Shown: piece after piece, positions 1 to 9,817 of the stretch
How the letters are laid out: every line of letters begins with the position of its first letter
Numbering within the stretch: position 1 is the first letter of the stretch
Origin: Vreelandella massiliensis
GTDB lineage: Bacteria > Pseudomonadota > Gammaproteobacteria > Pseudomonadales > Halomonadaceae
Direction of reading: 5' to 3'
NCBI RefSeq assembly: GCF_900155385.1
Contig: NZ_LT699745.1
Location: 545,714-609,713, forward strand
DNA length: 64,000 nt
The notes under the pieces: generated by a model
What the model was told of the DNA's origin: nothing
What the model saw: the letters and a program-made list of their open reading frames with translations, nothing else
Database searches by the model: none
Made by a program: the position numbers and the translations under genes

Positions 1-1512
1 GCCAAGGCGCAAGGCGAGAAGCGCCGCGTGTGCGCGGTGATCGGCGACGGCGCGCTCACCGCGGGCATGGCCTTTGAAGCGCTGGCGCACGCCGGGCATG
101 TCGACGCCAATCTGATGGTGGTGCTCAACGACAACGAGATGTCGATCTCGGAAAACGTCGGCGGTATCGCCACCTACCTCGCCCGGGTGCTCTCCAGCAA
201 GCCCTACCTCAAGATGCGCGAAGAGAGCAAAAAGGTGCTCTCGCATCTGCCCGGCGCCCTGGAGCTAGCGCGGCGCACCGAGGAGCACATGAAGGGCATG
301 GTCAGCCCCGCCACCCTGTTCGAAGAGATGGGCTTTCACTACGTCGGCCCCATCGACGGCCATGATCTCGACTCGCTCACCCAAGCGCTCACCCACCTAA
401 GCGAGCTTGAGGGGCCGCAGTTTCTGCATATCAAGACGATCAAGGGCAAAGGCTTTTTGCCCGCCGAGGCCGACCAGATCGGCTACCACGCGATCACCAA
501 GCTGGAAAAACCCGACCCGCTGGCGAAAACCGCCGCAATCACGCAAGCGCCGGCTAAGAAACCGCCCGTAACGAAACCGCCCGTAAAGAAGAAGTACTGC
601 AACGTCTTCGGCGACTGGCTGTGCGACATGGCCGCAGCGGATAGCCGCTTGATGGGGATTACCCCGGCGATGCGCGAAGGCTCCGATTTGGTGCGCTTCT
701 CCCAAGCCTACCCCGAGCGCTACTTCGACGTGGCGATTGCCGAGCAGCACGCGGTGACGCTTGCCGCCGGCATGGCCTGCGAAGGCATGAAGCCGGTGGT
801 GGCGATCTACTCGACCTTTTTGCAGCGCGGCTACGACCAGTTGATTCACGACGTGGCGGTGCAAGAACTCGATGTCACCTTTGCCATCGACCGCGCGGGG
901 CTGGTCGGCGAGGACGGCCCGACCCATCACGGCAGCATGGACCTCTCGTTTCTACGCTGCGTGCCGGGAGTGGTGATTCTCGCTCCCGCCGATGAGGCCG
1001 AGTGCCGCGCCATGTTAAGCGCCGCCTATCACCACCCCGGCCCGGCGGCGGTGCGCTATCCGCGCGGCACGGGGCCGGGCGTTGAGATTCCCACGCACCT
1101 TGAGCCTATCCCCATCGGGAAGGCCGAAATCCGCCGCAGCGCCAAAGACGGGGAGGGGATGCGCATTGCCTTGCTCGCGTTTGGCAGCTTGAACAGCGCC
1201 GCCGCCGAGGTGGCCGAGCGCTTAAACGCCACCCACATCAATATGCGCGCGATCAAACCGCTTGACCGCGACACGGTACTCCACGCCGCCGACGAGCACG
1301 AGCTTTTGGTCACCCTGGAGGAGAACGCGGTGGCCGGCGGCGCCGGCAGTGCGGTGAACGAGCTGCTCGCCGCCGAAGGCGTGCAGCTTGAAGTGTTGAA
1401 CCTCGGCCTACCCGACGCTTTTGTCGAACACGGCACCCCCGCCGAGCTTCTGCGCGACTGCGGCCTAGACGCCGAAGGGATCGAGCGCGCGATCCGCGCT
1501 CGGCTGCCGTAA
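1..1512 (+). CDS. dxs: 1-deoxy-D-xylulose-5-phosphate synthase, 5' partial
   Basis: This is the C-terminal part of DXS, which condenses pyruvate and glyceraldehyde-3-phosphate to DXP, the first step of the MEP isoprenoid pathway and a precursor for thiamine and pyridoxal. The frame is open from base 1, so the start lies outside the window; about the first 140 residues of a roughly 620-residue family are missing. Visible are the thiamine-diphosphate motif [10 protein letters not shown] with its partner Asn in VLNDNEMSI, the transketolase-like pyrimidine domain with IAEQHAV (catalytic Glu), GEDGPTHHG and the YPRGTG segment. The linker before the second domain carries a Lys/Pro-rich stretch ([13 protein letters not shown], bases 556-594) that looks longer than usual. 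djlA follows 49 bp downstream. Confidence 0.97.
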   Translation, partial: AKAQGEKRRVCAVIGDGALTAGMAFEALAHAGHVDANLMVVLNDNEMSISENVGGIATYLARVLSSKPYLKMREESKKVLSHLPGALELARRTEEHMKGMVSPATLFEEMGFHYVGPIDGHDLDSLTQALTHLSELEGPQFLHIKTIKGKGFLPAEADQIGYHAITKLEKPDPLAKTAAITQAPAKKPPVTKPPVKKKYCNVFGDWLCDMAAADSRLMGITPAMREGSDLVRFSQAYPERYFDVAIAEQHAVTLAAGMACEGMKPVVAIYSTFLQRGYDQLIHDVAVQELDVTFAIDRAGLVGEDGPTHHGSMDLSFLRCVPGVVILAPADEAECRAMLSAAYHHPGPAAVRYPRGTGPGVEIPTHLEPIPIGKAEIRRSAKDGEGMRIALLAFGSLNSAAAEVAERLNATHINMRAIKPLDRDTVLHAADEHELLVTLEENAVAGGAGSAVNELLAAEGVQLEVLNLGLPDAFVEHGTPAELLRDCGLDAEGIERAIRARLP

Positions 1513-1561
1513 TAGGCTGTTTTTAAAACAGATTTTATCAAACGGCGTCTTGGAGAGAGCC

Positions 1562-2335
1562 ATGCTATTGCTGATTATTGTGTTTGCGCTGATCGGCCTT
1601 GCCGTGGGCGGCCCTATTGGCCTCGTGGTGGGCGGTGGCCTGGGTTGGTGGCTGGGGCGCGGCCTGCGCCGTCGTCTGAATGGCGTGCGTCAGCGGCTGC
1701 AAGAGGGTTACCTGGAGTCAATCTTCGCGGTGATGGGCTGTTTGTGCCAAGCCGATGGCAACGTCACCGATGGCGAACTCGGCGCTGCCGAAAAGATCTT
1801 CGACCAGATGCGCCTGCAGGGCGAGCAGCGCAAGAGGGCTCGCGCGGCGTTTGAGCGCGGCCGCGCCGACGACTTCGACCTCGACGCCGAGCTTGCCAGC
1901 GTCAATCGCCTCACGCGTCATCAGCCGGTGATGCGGCAGGTGTTTTTGCAGGTGCAGCTATCGGCGATCGCCGCCGACGGCGTGCTACACGATAGCGAGC
2001 ACGACATGATGCTGCGTGTCGCTCGTGGCGTGGGCTCCAGCGAAGCCGAGGTACAGCAAATCGAAGCCATGCTGCACGGCGCGGCGGCCAGCTCCCAGGG
2101 CGAAAGCCAGGAAGCGCTGAAAGACGCCTACCAGGTGTTGGGGGTCGCGGAGGACGCCAGTGACGCCGAGATTAAAAAGGCCTACCGCCGTCTGATGAGC
2201 CAGAACCACCCGGATAAACTCGCCGGCAAAGGCCTACCCGATAGCATGCGTGAGGTGGCCCAAGCGCGTACCAGCGAAATCGGCAACGCCTACGAGCGCA
2301 TCTGCAAAGCGCGGGAGCGGGCACGCGCCGCCTAG
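1562..2335 (+). CDS. djlA: DjlA-type membrane-anchored DnaJ co-chaperone
   Basis: 257-residue co-chaperone with an N-terminal glycine-rich membrane segment (about residues 2-26), a central TerB-like helical region and a C-terminal J domain with the HPD motif (NHPDKL) that stimulates DnaK ATPase. This order is the DjlA architecture. I chose ATG 1562 over the upstream TTG at 1550 because GGAGAG at 1552-1557 is well placed for it and the protein then starts directly with the membrane segment. It is probably a separate unit from dxs, and it converges on ribA with a 27-bp gap. Confidence 0.9.
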   Translation: MLLLIIVFALIGLAVGGPIGLVVGGGLGWWLGRGLRRRLNGVRQRLQEGYLESIFAVMGCLCQADGNVTDGELGAAEKIFDQMRLQGEQRKRARAAFERGRADDFDLDAELASVNRLTRHQPVMRQVFLQVQLSAIAADGVLHDSEHDMMLRVARGVGSSEAEVQQIEAMLHGAAASSQGESQEALKDAYQVLGVAEDASDAEIKKAYRRLMSQNHPDKLAGKGLPDSMREVAQARTSEIGNAYERICKARERARAA

Positions 2336-2362
2336 GATGAGGCGGCGCCACACCTCGGGCCG

Positions 2363-2998
2363 CTACTCCTTGCGCTCGATATCCACGTCGCTGGCCTGGG
2401 TGAAATCCCCCAGCGCCATCATATGGCCCAGCTTGCCCGCCTTGGTGGTGAGATACTGCTCGTTGTGCGGGTTCAAGCCGGTGGTGATGGGCAAACGCTC
2501 GACCACGTTGACGCCATCGCGGGTCAAGGCCTCCACCTTGCGCGGGTTGTTGGTCATCAGCTTGAGCGCGGTAATGCCTAGGTGATCCAGCATCGGCACG
2601 CATAAGTCATAGCGGCGCATATCGGCGCCAAAGCCCAGCCGCTCGTTGGCTTCCACCGTGTCGGCGCCCTGGTCTTGCAAATGGTAGGCGCGGATTTTGT
2701 TTAAAAGCCCGATGCCGCGCCCCTCTTGGCGTAGGTAAAGCAGCACGCCCCGCCCTTCGGCCGCAATGCGCTTGAGCGCCTCTTGCAGCTGATAGCCGCA
2801 GTCGCAGCGCATGGAGAACAGCGCATCACCGGTTAAACACTCCGAGTGGACACGCCCGAGTACCGGAATTTCGCCGGTCACGTCGCCGAGGGTCAGGGCG
2901 ATATGGTCTTTGCCCGTCGCCTCGTCTTCGAAGCCGTGCATGGTAAATGTCGCCCAGGGGGTGGGCAGCCGGGAAGCGGCAATAAAGCGAATCGTCAC
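2363..2998 (-). CDS. ribA: GTP cyclohydrolase II
   Basis: RibA opens GTP to 2,5-diamino-6-ribosylamino-pyrimidinone phosphate, the first committed step of riboflavin synthesis. The 211-residue length is typical. Zinc ligands are visible as C54, C65 and C67 in [18 protein letters not shown], followed by the catalytic region [17 protein letters not shown]. The start is GTG 2998 with GAGG just upstream. It is a stand-alone RibA, not fused to RibB. It is divergent from hemE with about 230 bp between them; I saw no FMN riboswitch in that gap. Confidence 0.96.
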   Translation of the reverse strand: MTIRFIAASRLPTPWATFTMHGFEDEATGKDHIALTLGDVTGEIPVLGRVHSECLTGDALFSMRCDCGYQLQEALKRIAAEGRGVLLYLRQEGRGIGLLNKIRAYHLQDQGADTVEANERLGFGADMRRYDLCVPMLDHLGITALKLMTNNPRKVEALTRDGVNVVERLPITTGLNPHNEQYLTTKAGKLGHMMALGDFTQASDVDIERKE

Positions 2999-3226
2999 AG
3001 GTTACCTCGGTGATCAGCACACCCGCAGATGAAAAGCGTGTTAACGAAATGGTCGCCCATTTTAGCAGGAACCGCCGGCGATTACCGTCTTGGGTGGCGC
3101 GAATCCGCTGAGCGCTTGGCGTATCATCCGGCCGCCCTGCTGCCCTATAATCGATGCCACTGTTTATTTGCGTTTCTCTCTTCTAGGACACACGTTTCTA
3201 GGCCACACGACTTCAAGAGCCCTGCT

Positions 3227-4442
3227 ATGTCTCAAGTACCGACGTCTCAAGCGTTACACAACGACCGTTTTCTCCGCGCGCTGGCGCGCCAGCCCGTCGA
3301 CCGCACGCCGGTGTGGATGATGCGCCAGGCCGGGCGCTACCTGCCGGAATACCGCGCCATCCCCCCCGAAAGCTCAGAGGTCATTAGATGCCGCGCGCCA
3401 CGCAAGCCCACCGCCTGAAGCTTCAATAGCGTGGATGATGCGCCAGGCCGGGCGCTACCTGCCGGAATACCGCGCCTCGCGCGCCGACGCGGGCAGCTTT
3501 ATGGACCTGTGCCGCAACCAGGACCTGGCCTGCGAAGTCACCCTGCAGCCGCTTGAGCGCTACCCGCTGGACGCCGCGATTCTGTTTTCCGACATCCTCA
3601 CCATCCCCGATGCGATGGATTTGGGTCTCTATTTCGTCACCGGCGAGGGGCCGAAATTCAAAAAAACCGTGCGCACTCCGGAAGAGGTCGAGGCGCTGAA
3701 AGTCCCCGACGCCGAGCGCGACCTGGACTACGTGATGAACGCGGTTTCGACCATTCGCCGTGAGCTGAACGGACGCGTACCGCTGATCGGCTTCTCGGGT
3801 AGCCCCTGGACGCTGGCAACCTACATGGTGGAAGGCAGTTCAAGCAAGGACTTCCGCCACGTCAAAACCATGCTCTACGACACGCCGGATGCCATGCACC
3901 AGCTGCTCGATAAGCTCGCCCACGCCGTGACCGACTACTTGAACGCCCAGATTCGCGCCGGCGCCCAAGCGGTGCAGATTTTCGACACCTGGGGCGGCGC
4001 GCTCTCCACTCCGGCGTATCTGGAGTTTTCGCTGCGCTACATGGAACAGATCGTCTCCGGGCTTATTCGCGAGCACGACGGGCGCCGCGTGCCGGTGATT
4101 CTGTTCACCAAAAACGGCGGTCAGTGGCTTGAGCATATCGCCTGCGCCGGTGCCGATGCCCTGGGGATCGACTGGTCAACCGAGCTTTCCGACGCGCGCG
4201 GCCGTGTGGGTCACAAAGTGGCGCTGCAGGGCAATCTTGATCCCAACGTGCTGTTTGCCCGGCCTGCCGCGATTCGCGCCGAAGTCGCGCGGATTCTGGA
4301 GAGCTACGGCCCCGGCCCCGGCCATGTGTTCAACCTGGGCCACGGCATTAGCCAATTCACCGATCCCGATCACGTCACCGCCTTTATGGACGCGCTGCAC
4401 GAACTCAGCCCCCAGTATCACCAGGAGATTGCTACTCAATGA
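3227..4442 (+). pseudogene. hemE: uroporphyrinogen decarboxylase, disrupted by a 118-bp duplication/insertion
   Basis: HemE decarboxylates uroporphyrinogen III to coproporphyrinogen III in haem synthesis. The N-terminus starts at ATG 3227 ([15 protein letters not shown]) and reads to the hallmark [12 protein letters not shown]. The frame then enters foreign bases and stops at 3416-3418. The same 46 bp recurs at 3431 in another frame and the rest of the enzyme ([35 protein letters not shown]) runs to 4442. Removing bases 3359-3476 exactly restores a 365-residue protein. As written, only a restart at ATG 3435 could give an enzyme lacking 30 residues; I see no good ribosome site there. The loss is striking for a usually essential gene, so sequencing or assembly error must be considered. 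The stop overlaps the speE start (ATGA). Confidence 0.88.
3313..3476 (+). repeat. 46-bp direct repeat flanking a 72-bp insert inside hemE
   Basis: Copies at 3313-3358 and 3431-3476 are identical over 46 bp, beginning GTGGATGATGCGCCAGG and ending TACCGCGCC, with a period of 118 bp. The 72 bp between them (3359-3430) do not resemble HemE coding sequence. The repeats are far too long for a transposon target duplication. Confidence 0.95.
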
Positions 4443-5314
4443 GCCCACAAGATAGCCGCCTGATGCCTGAAGAGGCCTGGTTCACCGAAGTGTTTGACCG
4501 CCACGGCAGCGCCTTTTCGCTCAAAGTGCGCGAAAAGCTGCTCGACGTTCAGAGCCCCTATCAACACCTTGAAGTCTACGCCACCGAGACCTTTGGCAAC
4601 CTGATGGTGCTCGATGGCTGCGTGATGCTCACCGATCGCGACAACTTTCTCTATCATGAGATGATTGCGCACCCGGCACTTTTCACCCACGAAGCGCCCA
4701 AGCGCGTGGTGATTATCGGCGGCGGCGACTGCGGCACGCTCAAAGAGGTGCTGCGCCACCCGGGGGTTGAACACGTCACCCAGATCGATATCGACGAGGA
4801 AGTCACCAAAGCGGCGGAGCGCTTCTTCCCGGCGCTGGTGGAGGCCAACGACGACCCGCGCGCAGAGCTTTTATTCGCCGATGGCGTGAAGTGGGTGGAC
4901 GAAGCCGACGACGGCAGTATCGATGTGCTGATTATCGACTCCACCGACCCGGTTGGCCCAGCGGAAGGGCTGTTCAAGACCGACTTTCTCAAGCGCTGCC
5001 ACCGTATTCTCGCTCCCGGCGGGGTCATGGTGCAGCAGAGCGAATCGCCGCTCTACCATAGCGCCACGATCATCCGCGAGCTGCGCCGCGATATGCGCGA
5101 AGCGGGCTTTGACAGCGTCGCCACGCTGCCTTTCCCGCAGCCGGTGTACCCCTCGGGCTGGTGGAGCGTGACGCTTGCCGGCAAAGCGTGTGACGTGAAT
5201 CAGTTCCGCGAGGAGGCTGCGTCCAATCACGCGATGCCGCTCTCTTACTACACCGTAGACGCCCACCGCGGTGCGCTGACGCTCCCGCCCTTTATGCAAA
5301 AAGCCCTCGATTAA
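4439..5314 (+). CDS. speE: polyamine aminopropyltransferase (spermidine synthase)
   Basis: SpeE transfers aminopropyl from decarboxylated S-adenosylmethionine to putrescine. The 291-residue protein has the family signature [18 protein letters not shown] (cofactor loop), the acidic residues in TQIDIDEEV and the catalytic region [15 protein letters not shown]. The ATG overlaps the hemE stop in an ATGA arrangement, so its translation may depend on coupling to the damaged upstream gene. A perfect hairpin follows 22 bp after the stop. Confidence 0.95.
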   Translation: MSPQDSRLMPEEAWFTEVFDRHGSAFSLKVREKLLDVQSPYQHLEVYATETFGNLMVLDGCVMLTDRDNFLYHEMIAHPALFTHEAPKRVVIIGGGDCGTLKEVLRHPGVEHVTQIDIDEEVTKAAERFFPALVEANDDPRAELLFADGVKWVDEADDGSIDVLIIDSTDPVGPAEGLFKTDFLKRCHRILAPGGVMVQQSESPLYHSATIIRELRRDMREAGFDSVATLPFPQPVYPSGWWSVTLAGKACDVNQFREEAASNHAMPLSYYTVDAHRGALTLPPFMQKALD

Positions 5315-5336
5315 GCCTGCGCTTCCCTTCTCAATC

Positions 5337-5375
5337 CACGTTTTTGGTGCCCACTTCAACGGCACCAAAAACGTG
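5337..5375. terminator. perfect 15-bp stem-loop after speE
   Basis: CACGTTTTTGGTGCC (5337-5351) and its exact reverse complement (5361-5375) enclose a 9-nt loop. No U-run follows on the + strand, so it may act as an mRNA 3' end or regulatory element instead of a classic intrinsic terminator. Confidence 0.6.
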
Positions 5376-5493
5376 CGCAAACGCCACTCCCTTGCACTTT
5401 TTACACCGCTTCGTTGCGTTTTATGCACTGCCCTCACCTCGACCTTCGTTGGTCTTGCGTTGAAAAGCGCTGAATTTCGCGGCATACCCCCGA

Positions 5494-5509
5494 TGGCATC
5501 ATCCTTGCT
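5494..5509 (+). promoter_or_regulatory. sigma-54 promoter candidate for aapJQMP
   Basis: TGGCATCATCCTTGCT has GG and GC separated by exactly 10 bp, as in the sigma-54 consensus TGGCACG-N4-TTGC(A/T). It lies about 75 bp upstream of aapJ. Nitrogen (NtrC) control of this amino-acid importer would be expected from rhizobial Aap; that link is inference. Confidence 0.65.
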
Positions 5510-5583
5510 AGGTTTTAGTGTCATGCCACGGCATGCACAACGACTGAATTCCGAAAGGATGACGATTTTCAAGGGGAACTCCC

Positions 5584-6609
5584 ATGCTCAATAAGAAACA
5601 CCTGGTTCTCGCCGCCTCCGCCGGCGCCCTCACCCTAGCTAGCGTCACCGGCGCCCATGCCACCACGCTGGAAGACACGCGCGAACGGGGTGCCGTGCAG
5701 TGCGGGGTCAGCGACGGTTTGCCGGGTTTCTCGGCGCCGGATGACGCGGGTAATTGGCAAGGGCTCGACGTTGACGTCTGCCGTGCGGTGGCCGCCGCCG
5801 TATTCGGCGACGCGGATGCGGTGAACTATGTGTCGCTTAACGCCGTTGAGCGCTTCACCGCGCTGCAATCCGGCGAGGTGGATGTGCTCTCGCGTAACAC
5901 CACCTGGACCACCACCCGCGACACGACGCTGGGGGTTAACTTCACCGGCGTGAGTTTCTACGACGGCCAGGGCTTCATGGTCAGCCGCGACCTGGGCATC
6001 TCCAGCGCCAGCGAGCTTGACGGCGCGGCGATCTGCATTCAGTCCGGCACCACCACCGAGCTGAACGTGGCCGACTACTTCCGTGCCAACGACATGCAGT
6101 TCGATCCCATCGTTTTCGACACCTCCGAGCAGACGGTCGGCGGCTACCAGGCGGGCCGTTGCGACGTGCTCACCTCGGATACCTCACAGCTTGCCGCGCT
6201 GCGCATCCAGCTTAACGACCCGACCGCATCGGTCATCCTGAAAGACATCATCTCGAAAGAGCCGCTGGGGCCGTCGGTGCGCCAGGGCGACGATGAGTGG
6301 TTCAATATCGTCAAGTGGTCGCTGTTCGCCATGATCAACGCCGAAGAGTACGGCATCACCAGCGACAACGTGGACGAAATGACCGCTTCGGAAGACCCCA
6401 ATATTGCCCGTATTCTCGGCCAGGACGGCAACTACGGCGAGGGCATGGGGCTTGATGCCGACTGGGCGTACAACATCATCAGCCAAGTGGGCAACTACGG
6501 CGAAGTGTTTGAGCGCAATGTGGGCATGGGCTCTCCGCTTGAGATCGAGCGCGGCGTCAACGCACTGTGGACCGATGGCGGCATCATGTATGCACCGCCG
6601 ATTCGCTAA
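5584..6609 (+). CDS. aapJ: general L-amino acid ABC transporter, periplasmic binding protein
   Basis: 341-residue AapJ/BztA-type solute-binding protein of a broad-range L-amino-acid importer. It starts with a Sec signal peptide (about residues 1-26, ending AHA) and continues into the family N-terminus TLEDTRERGAVQCGVSDGLPGFS. The later WFNIVKWSLFAMINAEEYGI segment is typical. GGGGA precedes the ATG. It is the first gene of aapJQMP; an 85-bp gap with a stable hairpin separates it from aapQ, a common way to keep binding-protein mRNA more abundant. Confidence 0.92.
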   Translation: MLNKKHLVLAASAGALTLASVTGAHATTLEDTRERGAVQCGVSDGLPGFSAPDDAGNWQGLDVDVCRAVAAAVFGDADAVNYVSLNAVERFTALQSGEVDVLSRNTTWTTTRDTTLGVNFTGVSFYDGQGFMVSRDLGISSASELDGAAICIQSGTTTELNVADYFRANDMQFDPIVFDTSEQTVGGYQAGRCDVLTSDTSQLAALRIQLNDPTASVILKDIISKEPLGPSVRQGDDEWFNIVKWSLFAMINAEEYGITSDNVDEMTASEDPNIARILGQDGNYGEGMGLDADWAYNIISQVGNYGEVFERNVGMGSPLEIERGVNALWTDGGIMYAPPIR

Positions 6610-6626
6610 GCGTCTCGTGTAACACC

Positions 6627-6658
6627 GGCCCGCCGTTCTCCATGGGGAGAGGCGGGCC
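6627..6658 (+). terminator. intercistronic hairpin after aapJ
   Basis: GGCCCGCC (6627-6634) pairs with GGCGGGCC (6651-6658), with an inner TCTCC/GGAGA stem. No U-tract follows, so it is probably an mRNA-stabilising or partial-attenuation element within the operon. Confidence 0.6.
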
Positions 6659-6694
6659 ATCTGATTGACTTAGCGATTCGCGGAGACGCACCTC

Positions 6695-7885
6695 ATGTCA
6701 GCACCCCCTTCCTCTCGCCCGGCCGGCCAAAAGCCGCCGTTTTGGCGAGACCGAGCCAAACGTGCGCTGATTTTTCAGCTCCTTTTGGTCGCGGCCATCG
6801 CCGCTTTCATGCTCTATATCATCGGTAATACGCAGGAAAACTTGTCCGAGCGCGGCATTACCACCGGGTTTGGTTTCCTGAGTAATACTGCCGGCTTTGG
6901 CATTGTGCAGAGTCTGATCGACTACTCCTCCCAGAGCACTTACGGCACCACCTTTATCGTCGGGCTGCTTAATACCTTGCTGGTCGGCGGACTGGGTGTT
7001 CTCGCGGCGACCGTTATCGGTTTTACCGTGGGTATCGCGCGCCTGTCGCCGAACTGGCTCTTGGCCCGCTTGGCCAACGCCTACATCGAAACGTTTCGTA
7101 ATATCCCGCTGCTGCTGCAGATTTTTTTCTGGTACTTCGCCGTGCTGCGAGCACTGCCGAGCGCGCGCGACAGCCTCTCACTTGGCGAGGTGATCTTTCT
7201 TAACGTGCGCGGGCTCTACCTGCCGGAACCGCTGTTTGAGTCGGGTTTTGGCTTGATCCCGGCTACCTTTGTCATCGCGATCGTGGTCAGTATCGCGCTC
7301 GTGGTATGGAACAAACGCCGTCATGAGGCCACCGGCAAGCGCTTGCCCGCCATTTGGATATCGCTGGCGCTGATCTTCGGCCTGCCGCTTTTGGTGCTCA
7401 TCGCCACCGGGGTACCGGTCACCTGGGATGTGCCGACGCTTGGCGGCTTTAACTTCAGCGGCGGGATTACCGTTATTCCTGAGTTTCTCGCCCTGTGGCT
7501 GGCGCTGTCGATTTATACCGCCTCCTTTATCGCGGAAATCGTCCGCTCGGGCATTCAGGCGATCTCCCATGGTCAGACCGAAGCGGCGCAGGCGCTTAGC
7601 CTGCCGCGCAACTTGATTCTCCGCCTGGTGGTAATTCCCCAAGCGCTGCGGGTGATTATTCCACCGCTGACCAGCCAGTACCTGAACCTGATCAAAAACT
7701 CGTCGCTGGCCACCGCCATCGGCTACCCCGATCTTGTCTCGGTCTTCGCCGGCACCACGCTCAATCAGACTGGCCAAGCCATTGAGGTCATCGCCATGAC
7801 CATGGCGGTCTATCTGTCGATCAGCCTGTTGGTGTCGATGTTCATGAACTGGTTCAACGCCCGCGTGGCGCTGGTCGAACGTTAG
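6695..7885 (+). CDS. aapQ: general L-amino acid ABC transporter permease
   Basis: 396-residue inner-membrane permease of the AapQ/BztB family, with several hydrophobic segments (first at about residues 24-45) and the long periplasmic insertion typical of this family. The EAA cytoplasmic loop that docks the ATPase is EAAQALSLPRNLILRLVVIP, followed by PPLTSQYLNLIKNSSLA. It is the second gene of aapJQMP, with aapM 19 bp downstream. Confidence 0.92.
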   Translation: MSAPPSSRPAGQKPPFWRDRAKRALIFQLLLVAAIAAFMLYIIGNTQENLSERGITTGFGFLSNTAGFGIVQSLIDYSSQSTYGTTFIVGLLNTLLVGGLGVLAATVIGFTVGIARLSPNWLLARLANAYIETFRNIPLLLQIFFWYFAVLRALPSARDSLSLGEVIFLNVRGLYLPEPLFESGFGLIPATFVIAIVVSIALVVWNKRRHEATGKRLPAIWISLALIFGLPLLVLIATGVPVTWDVPTLGGFNFSGGITVIPEFLALWLALSIYTASFIAEIVRSGIQAISHGQTEAAQALSLPRNLILRLVVIPQALRVIIPPLTSQYLNLIKNSSLATAIGYPDLVSVFAGTTLNQTGQAIEVIAMTMAVYLSISLLVSMFMNWFNARVALVER

Positions 7886-7904
7886 GCCCGGTGAGGATTC
7901 CCCC

Positions 7905-9005
7905 ATGATTCACAATCAAACCCTTATCTCCGAGCGGCCAGCGCCCAAAAGCGCCATTGGCCCGCTTGCCTGGCTACGCGCCAACTTGTTTAGCGGCCCG
8001 GTGAACACGCTTTTCACCTTGGCCGGCCTCTACTTGCTCTACCTATTGGTGGTGCCGACGGTACAGTGGGCGTTTATCAACGCCGACTGGATCGGCACCT
8101 CGCGCGACGACTGCTCCCGCGAGGGCGCCTGCTGGGTATTTGTCAACGCGCGCTTTAGCCAGTTTATTTACGGCCTCTACCCAAGCGAAGAGACGTGGCG
8201 CGCCAATATTGTGTTCGCAGGCTTCTTTGCCCTGATCGCTTGGCTCGCCATCCCCCGGCTACCGCTGAAACGCTGGGTGGCGCTGTTTGCCTTGGTGGCA
8301 TTTCCGGTCATCGCCTACGTGCTGCTCCACGGCGGCTATTTCGACCTTCCCCGGGTGCCCACCGGCCGCTGGGGCGGGCTGATGCTTACCTTGCTGCTGG
8401 CCACGGTCGGCATGGTCGCCGCCCTGCCGATTGGCATTGTCCTGGCGCTGGGGCGACGCTCAAGCATGCCGATCGTCAAAAGCTTTTCGGTGGTGTTTAT
8501 CGAGTTTTGGCGCGGCGTACCGCTGATTACCGTGCTGTTTATGGCCTCGGTCATGCTGCCGCTGTTTCTGCCCTCCGAGCTCACCGTTGATCGCCTGGTG
8601 CGGGCGCTGATCGGCATTACGCTGTTCCAGAGCGCCTATATGGCGGAAGTCATCCGCGGGGGCTTGCAGGCGATTCCCAAGGGGCAGGAGGAAGCGGCCG
8701 CGGCGCTGGGGATGACCTACTGGAAGCGCATGGGGCTGATCGTGCTCCCGCAGGCGCTGAAGATGATGATTCCCGGCATCGTGAATACGTTTATTTCGCT
8801 GTTTAAAGACACCACGCTGGTCATGATCATCGGCCTTTTCGACCTGCTGGGCATTGTCCAGGCGGCGCTGTCGGATTCGCGCTGGCTGGGCTTCTCGCTG
8901 GAAGGCTATGTGTTCGCCGCGTTCATGTTCTGGATTTTCTGTTTCAGCATGTCGCGCTACAGCCAGTACCTCGAACGTAAACTTCACACCGGCCATAAGC
9001 GCTAA
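7905..9005 (+). CDS. aapM: general L-amino acid ABC transporter permease
   Basis: 366-residue partner permease of AapQ, with multiple membrane segments. It has an EAA loop (EEAAAALGMTYWKRMGLIVLP) followed by GIVNTFISLFKDTTLV, characteristic of polar amino-acid permeases. The start ATG 7905 follows GGTGAGGA. With AapQ it would form the heterodimeric channel for AapJ-delivered amino acids. Confidence 0.92.
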   Translation: MIHNQTLISERPAPKSAIGPLAWLRANLFSGPVNTLFTLAGLYLLYLLVVPTVQWAFINADWIGTSRDDCSREGACWVFVNARFSQFIYGLYPSEETWRANIVFAGFFALIAWLAIPRLPLKRWVALFALVAFPVIAYVLLHGGYFDLPRVPTGRWGGLMLTLLLATVGMVAALPIGIVLALGRRSSMPIVKSFSVVFIEFWRGVPLITVLFMASVMLPLFLPSELTVDRLVRALIGITLFQSAYMAEVIRGGLQAIPKGQEEAAAALGMTYWKRMGLIVLPQALKMMIPGIVNTFISLFKDTTLVMIIGLFDLLGIVQAALSDSRWLGFSLEGYVFAAFMFWIFCFSMSRYSQYLERKLHTGHKR

Positions 9006-9055
9006 CGCCGCTTTATTGACGACGTCGTTGGTCAAGACTTAGATAGGATTTCAAC

Positions 9056-9817
9056 ATGGCACAAGCAGCAACCCAAACCGATGACCTGATGGTCGAGATG
9101 CGCGGCGTGAACAAGTGGTACGGTGACTTTCACGTGTTGCGCGACATCAATTTAGAAGTCAAGCGTGGCGAACGCATCGTTATCTGCGGCCCTTCGGGCT
9201 CGGGCAAATCGACGATGATTCGCTGCATCAATCACCTCGAAGAGCACCAGCAAGGCGACATCACCGTCGGCGGGGTGGCGCTGACCCAAGACGTGAAGCG
9301 CATCGAGCAGATTCGCCGCAGCGTGGGGATGGTGTTTCAGCACTTCAATCTCTTTCCCCACCTGAGCGTGCTGGAGAACTGCTGCATCGCGCCGATGTGG
9401 GTGCAAAAAAAGCCCCGCCGCGAAGCGGAAGAGCAGGCGATGCGCTACCTAGAGCGGGTACAGATCGCCGAGCAAGCGAAAAAGTACCCCGGGCAACTCT
9501 CGGGTGGGCAGCAGCAGCGCGTGGCGATTGCCCGTTCGCTGTGCATGCACCCCGATGTCATGCTGTTCGACGAGCCCACCTCAGCGCTCGACCCCGAGAT
9601 GATCAAGGAGGTACTGGATGTCATGGTGGAACTCGCCAACGAGGGCATGACCATGCTCTGCGTGACCCACGAAATGGGCTTTGCCAAAACCGTGGCGGAC
9701 CGGGTAATTTTTATGGACCAGGGGCAGATCATCGAGGAGAACACCCCCGAGCCGTTCTTTAACGATCCGCAGTCGGAGCGCACGCAGCTCTTTCTCAGTC
9801 AGATTCTGGGACACTAA
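9056..9817 (+). CDS. aapP: general L-amino acid ABC transporter ATP-binding protein
   Basis: 253-residue ATPase energising AapQM. It has Walker [10 protein letters not shown], signature [15 protein letters not shown], Walker [15 protein letters not shown] and the switch His in CVTHEMG. TAGGATT upstream is a plausible ribosome site. It closes the operon; its last 23 bp overlap the convergent diguanylate cyclase gene on the other strand. Confidence 0.95.
   Translation: MAQAATQTDDLMVEMRGVNKWYGDFHVLRDINLEVKRGERIVICGPSGSGKSTMIRCINHLEEHQQGDITVGGVALTQDVKRIEQIRRSVGMVFQHFNLFPHLSVLENCCIAPMWVQKKPRREAEEQAMRYLERVQIAEQAKKYPGQLSGGQQQRVAIARSLCMHPDVMLFDEPTSALDPEMIKEVLDVMVELANEGMTMLCVTHEMGFAKTVADRVIFMDQGQIIEENTPEPFFNDPQSERTQLFLSQILGH

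Noticed and set aside
3029..3418. A separate 129-codon gene before hemE
   Set aside because: Its second half is the HemE N-terminus; the part before 3227 is intergenic sequence without a ribosome site.
7178..7906. 242-codon antisense frame opposite aapQ
   Set aside because: Translation is Arg/Gln/His-rich with no recognisable domain, and the opposite strand is an unmistakable permease.
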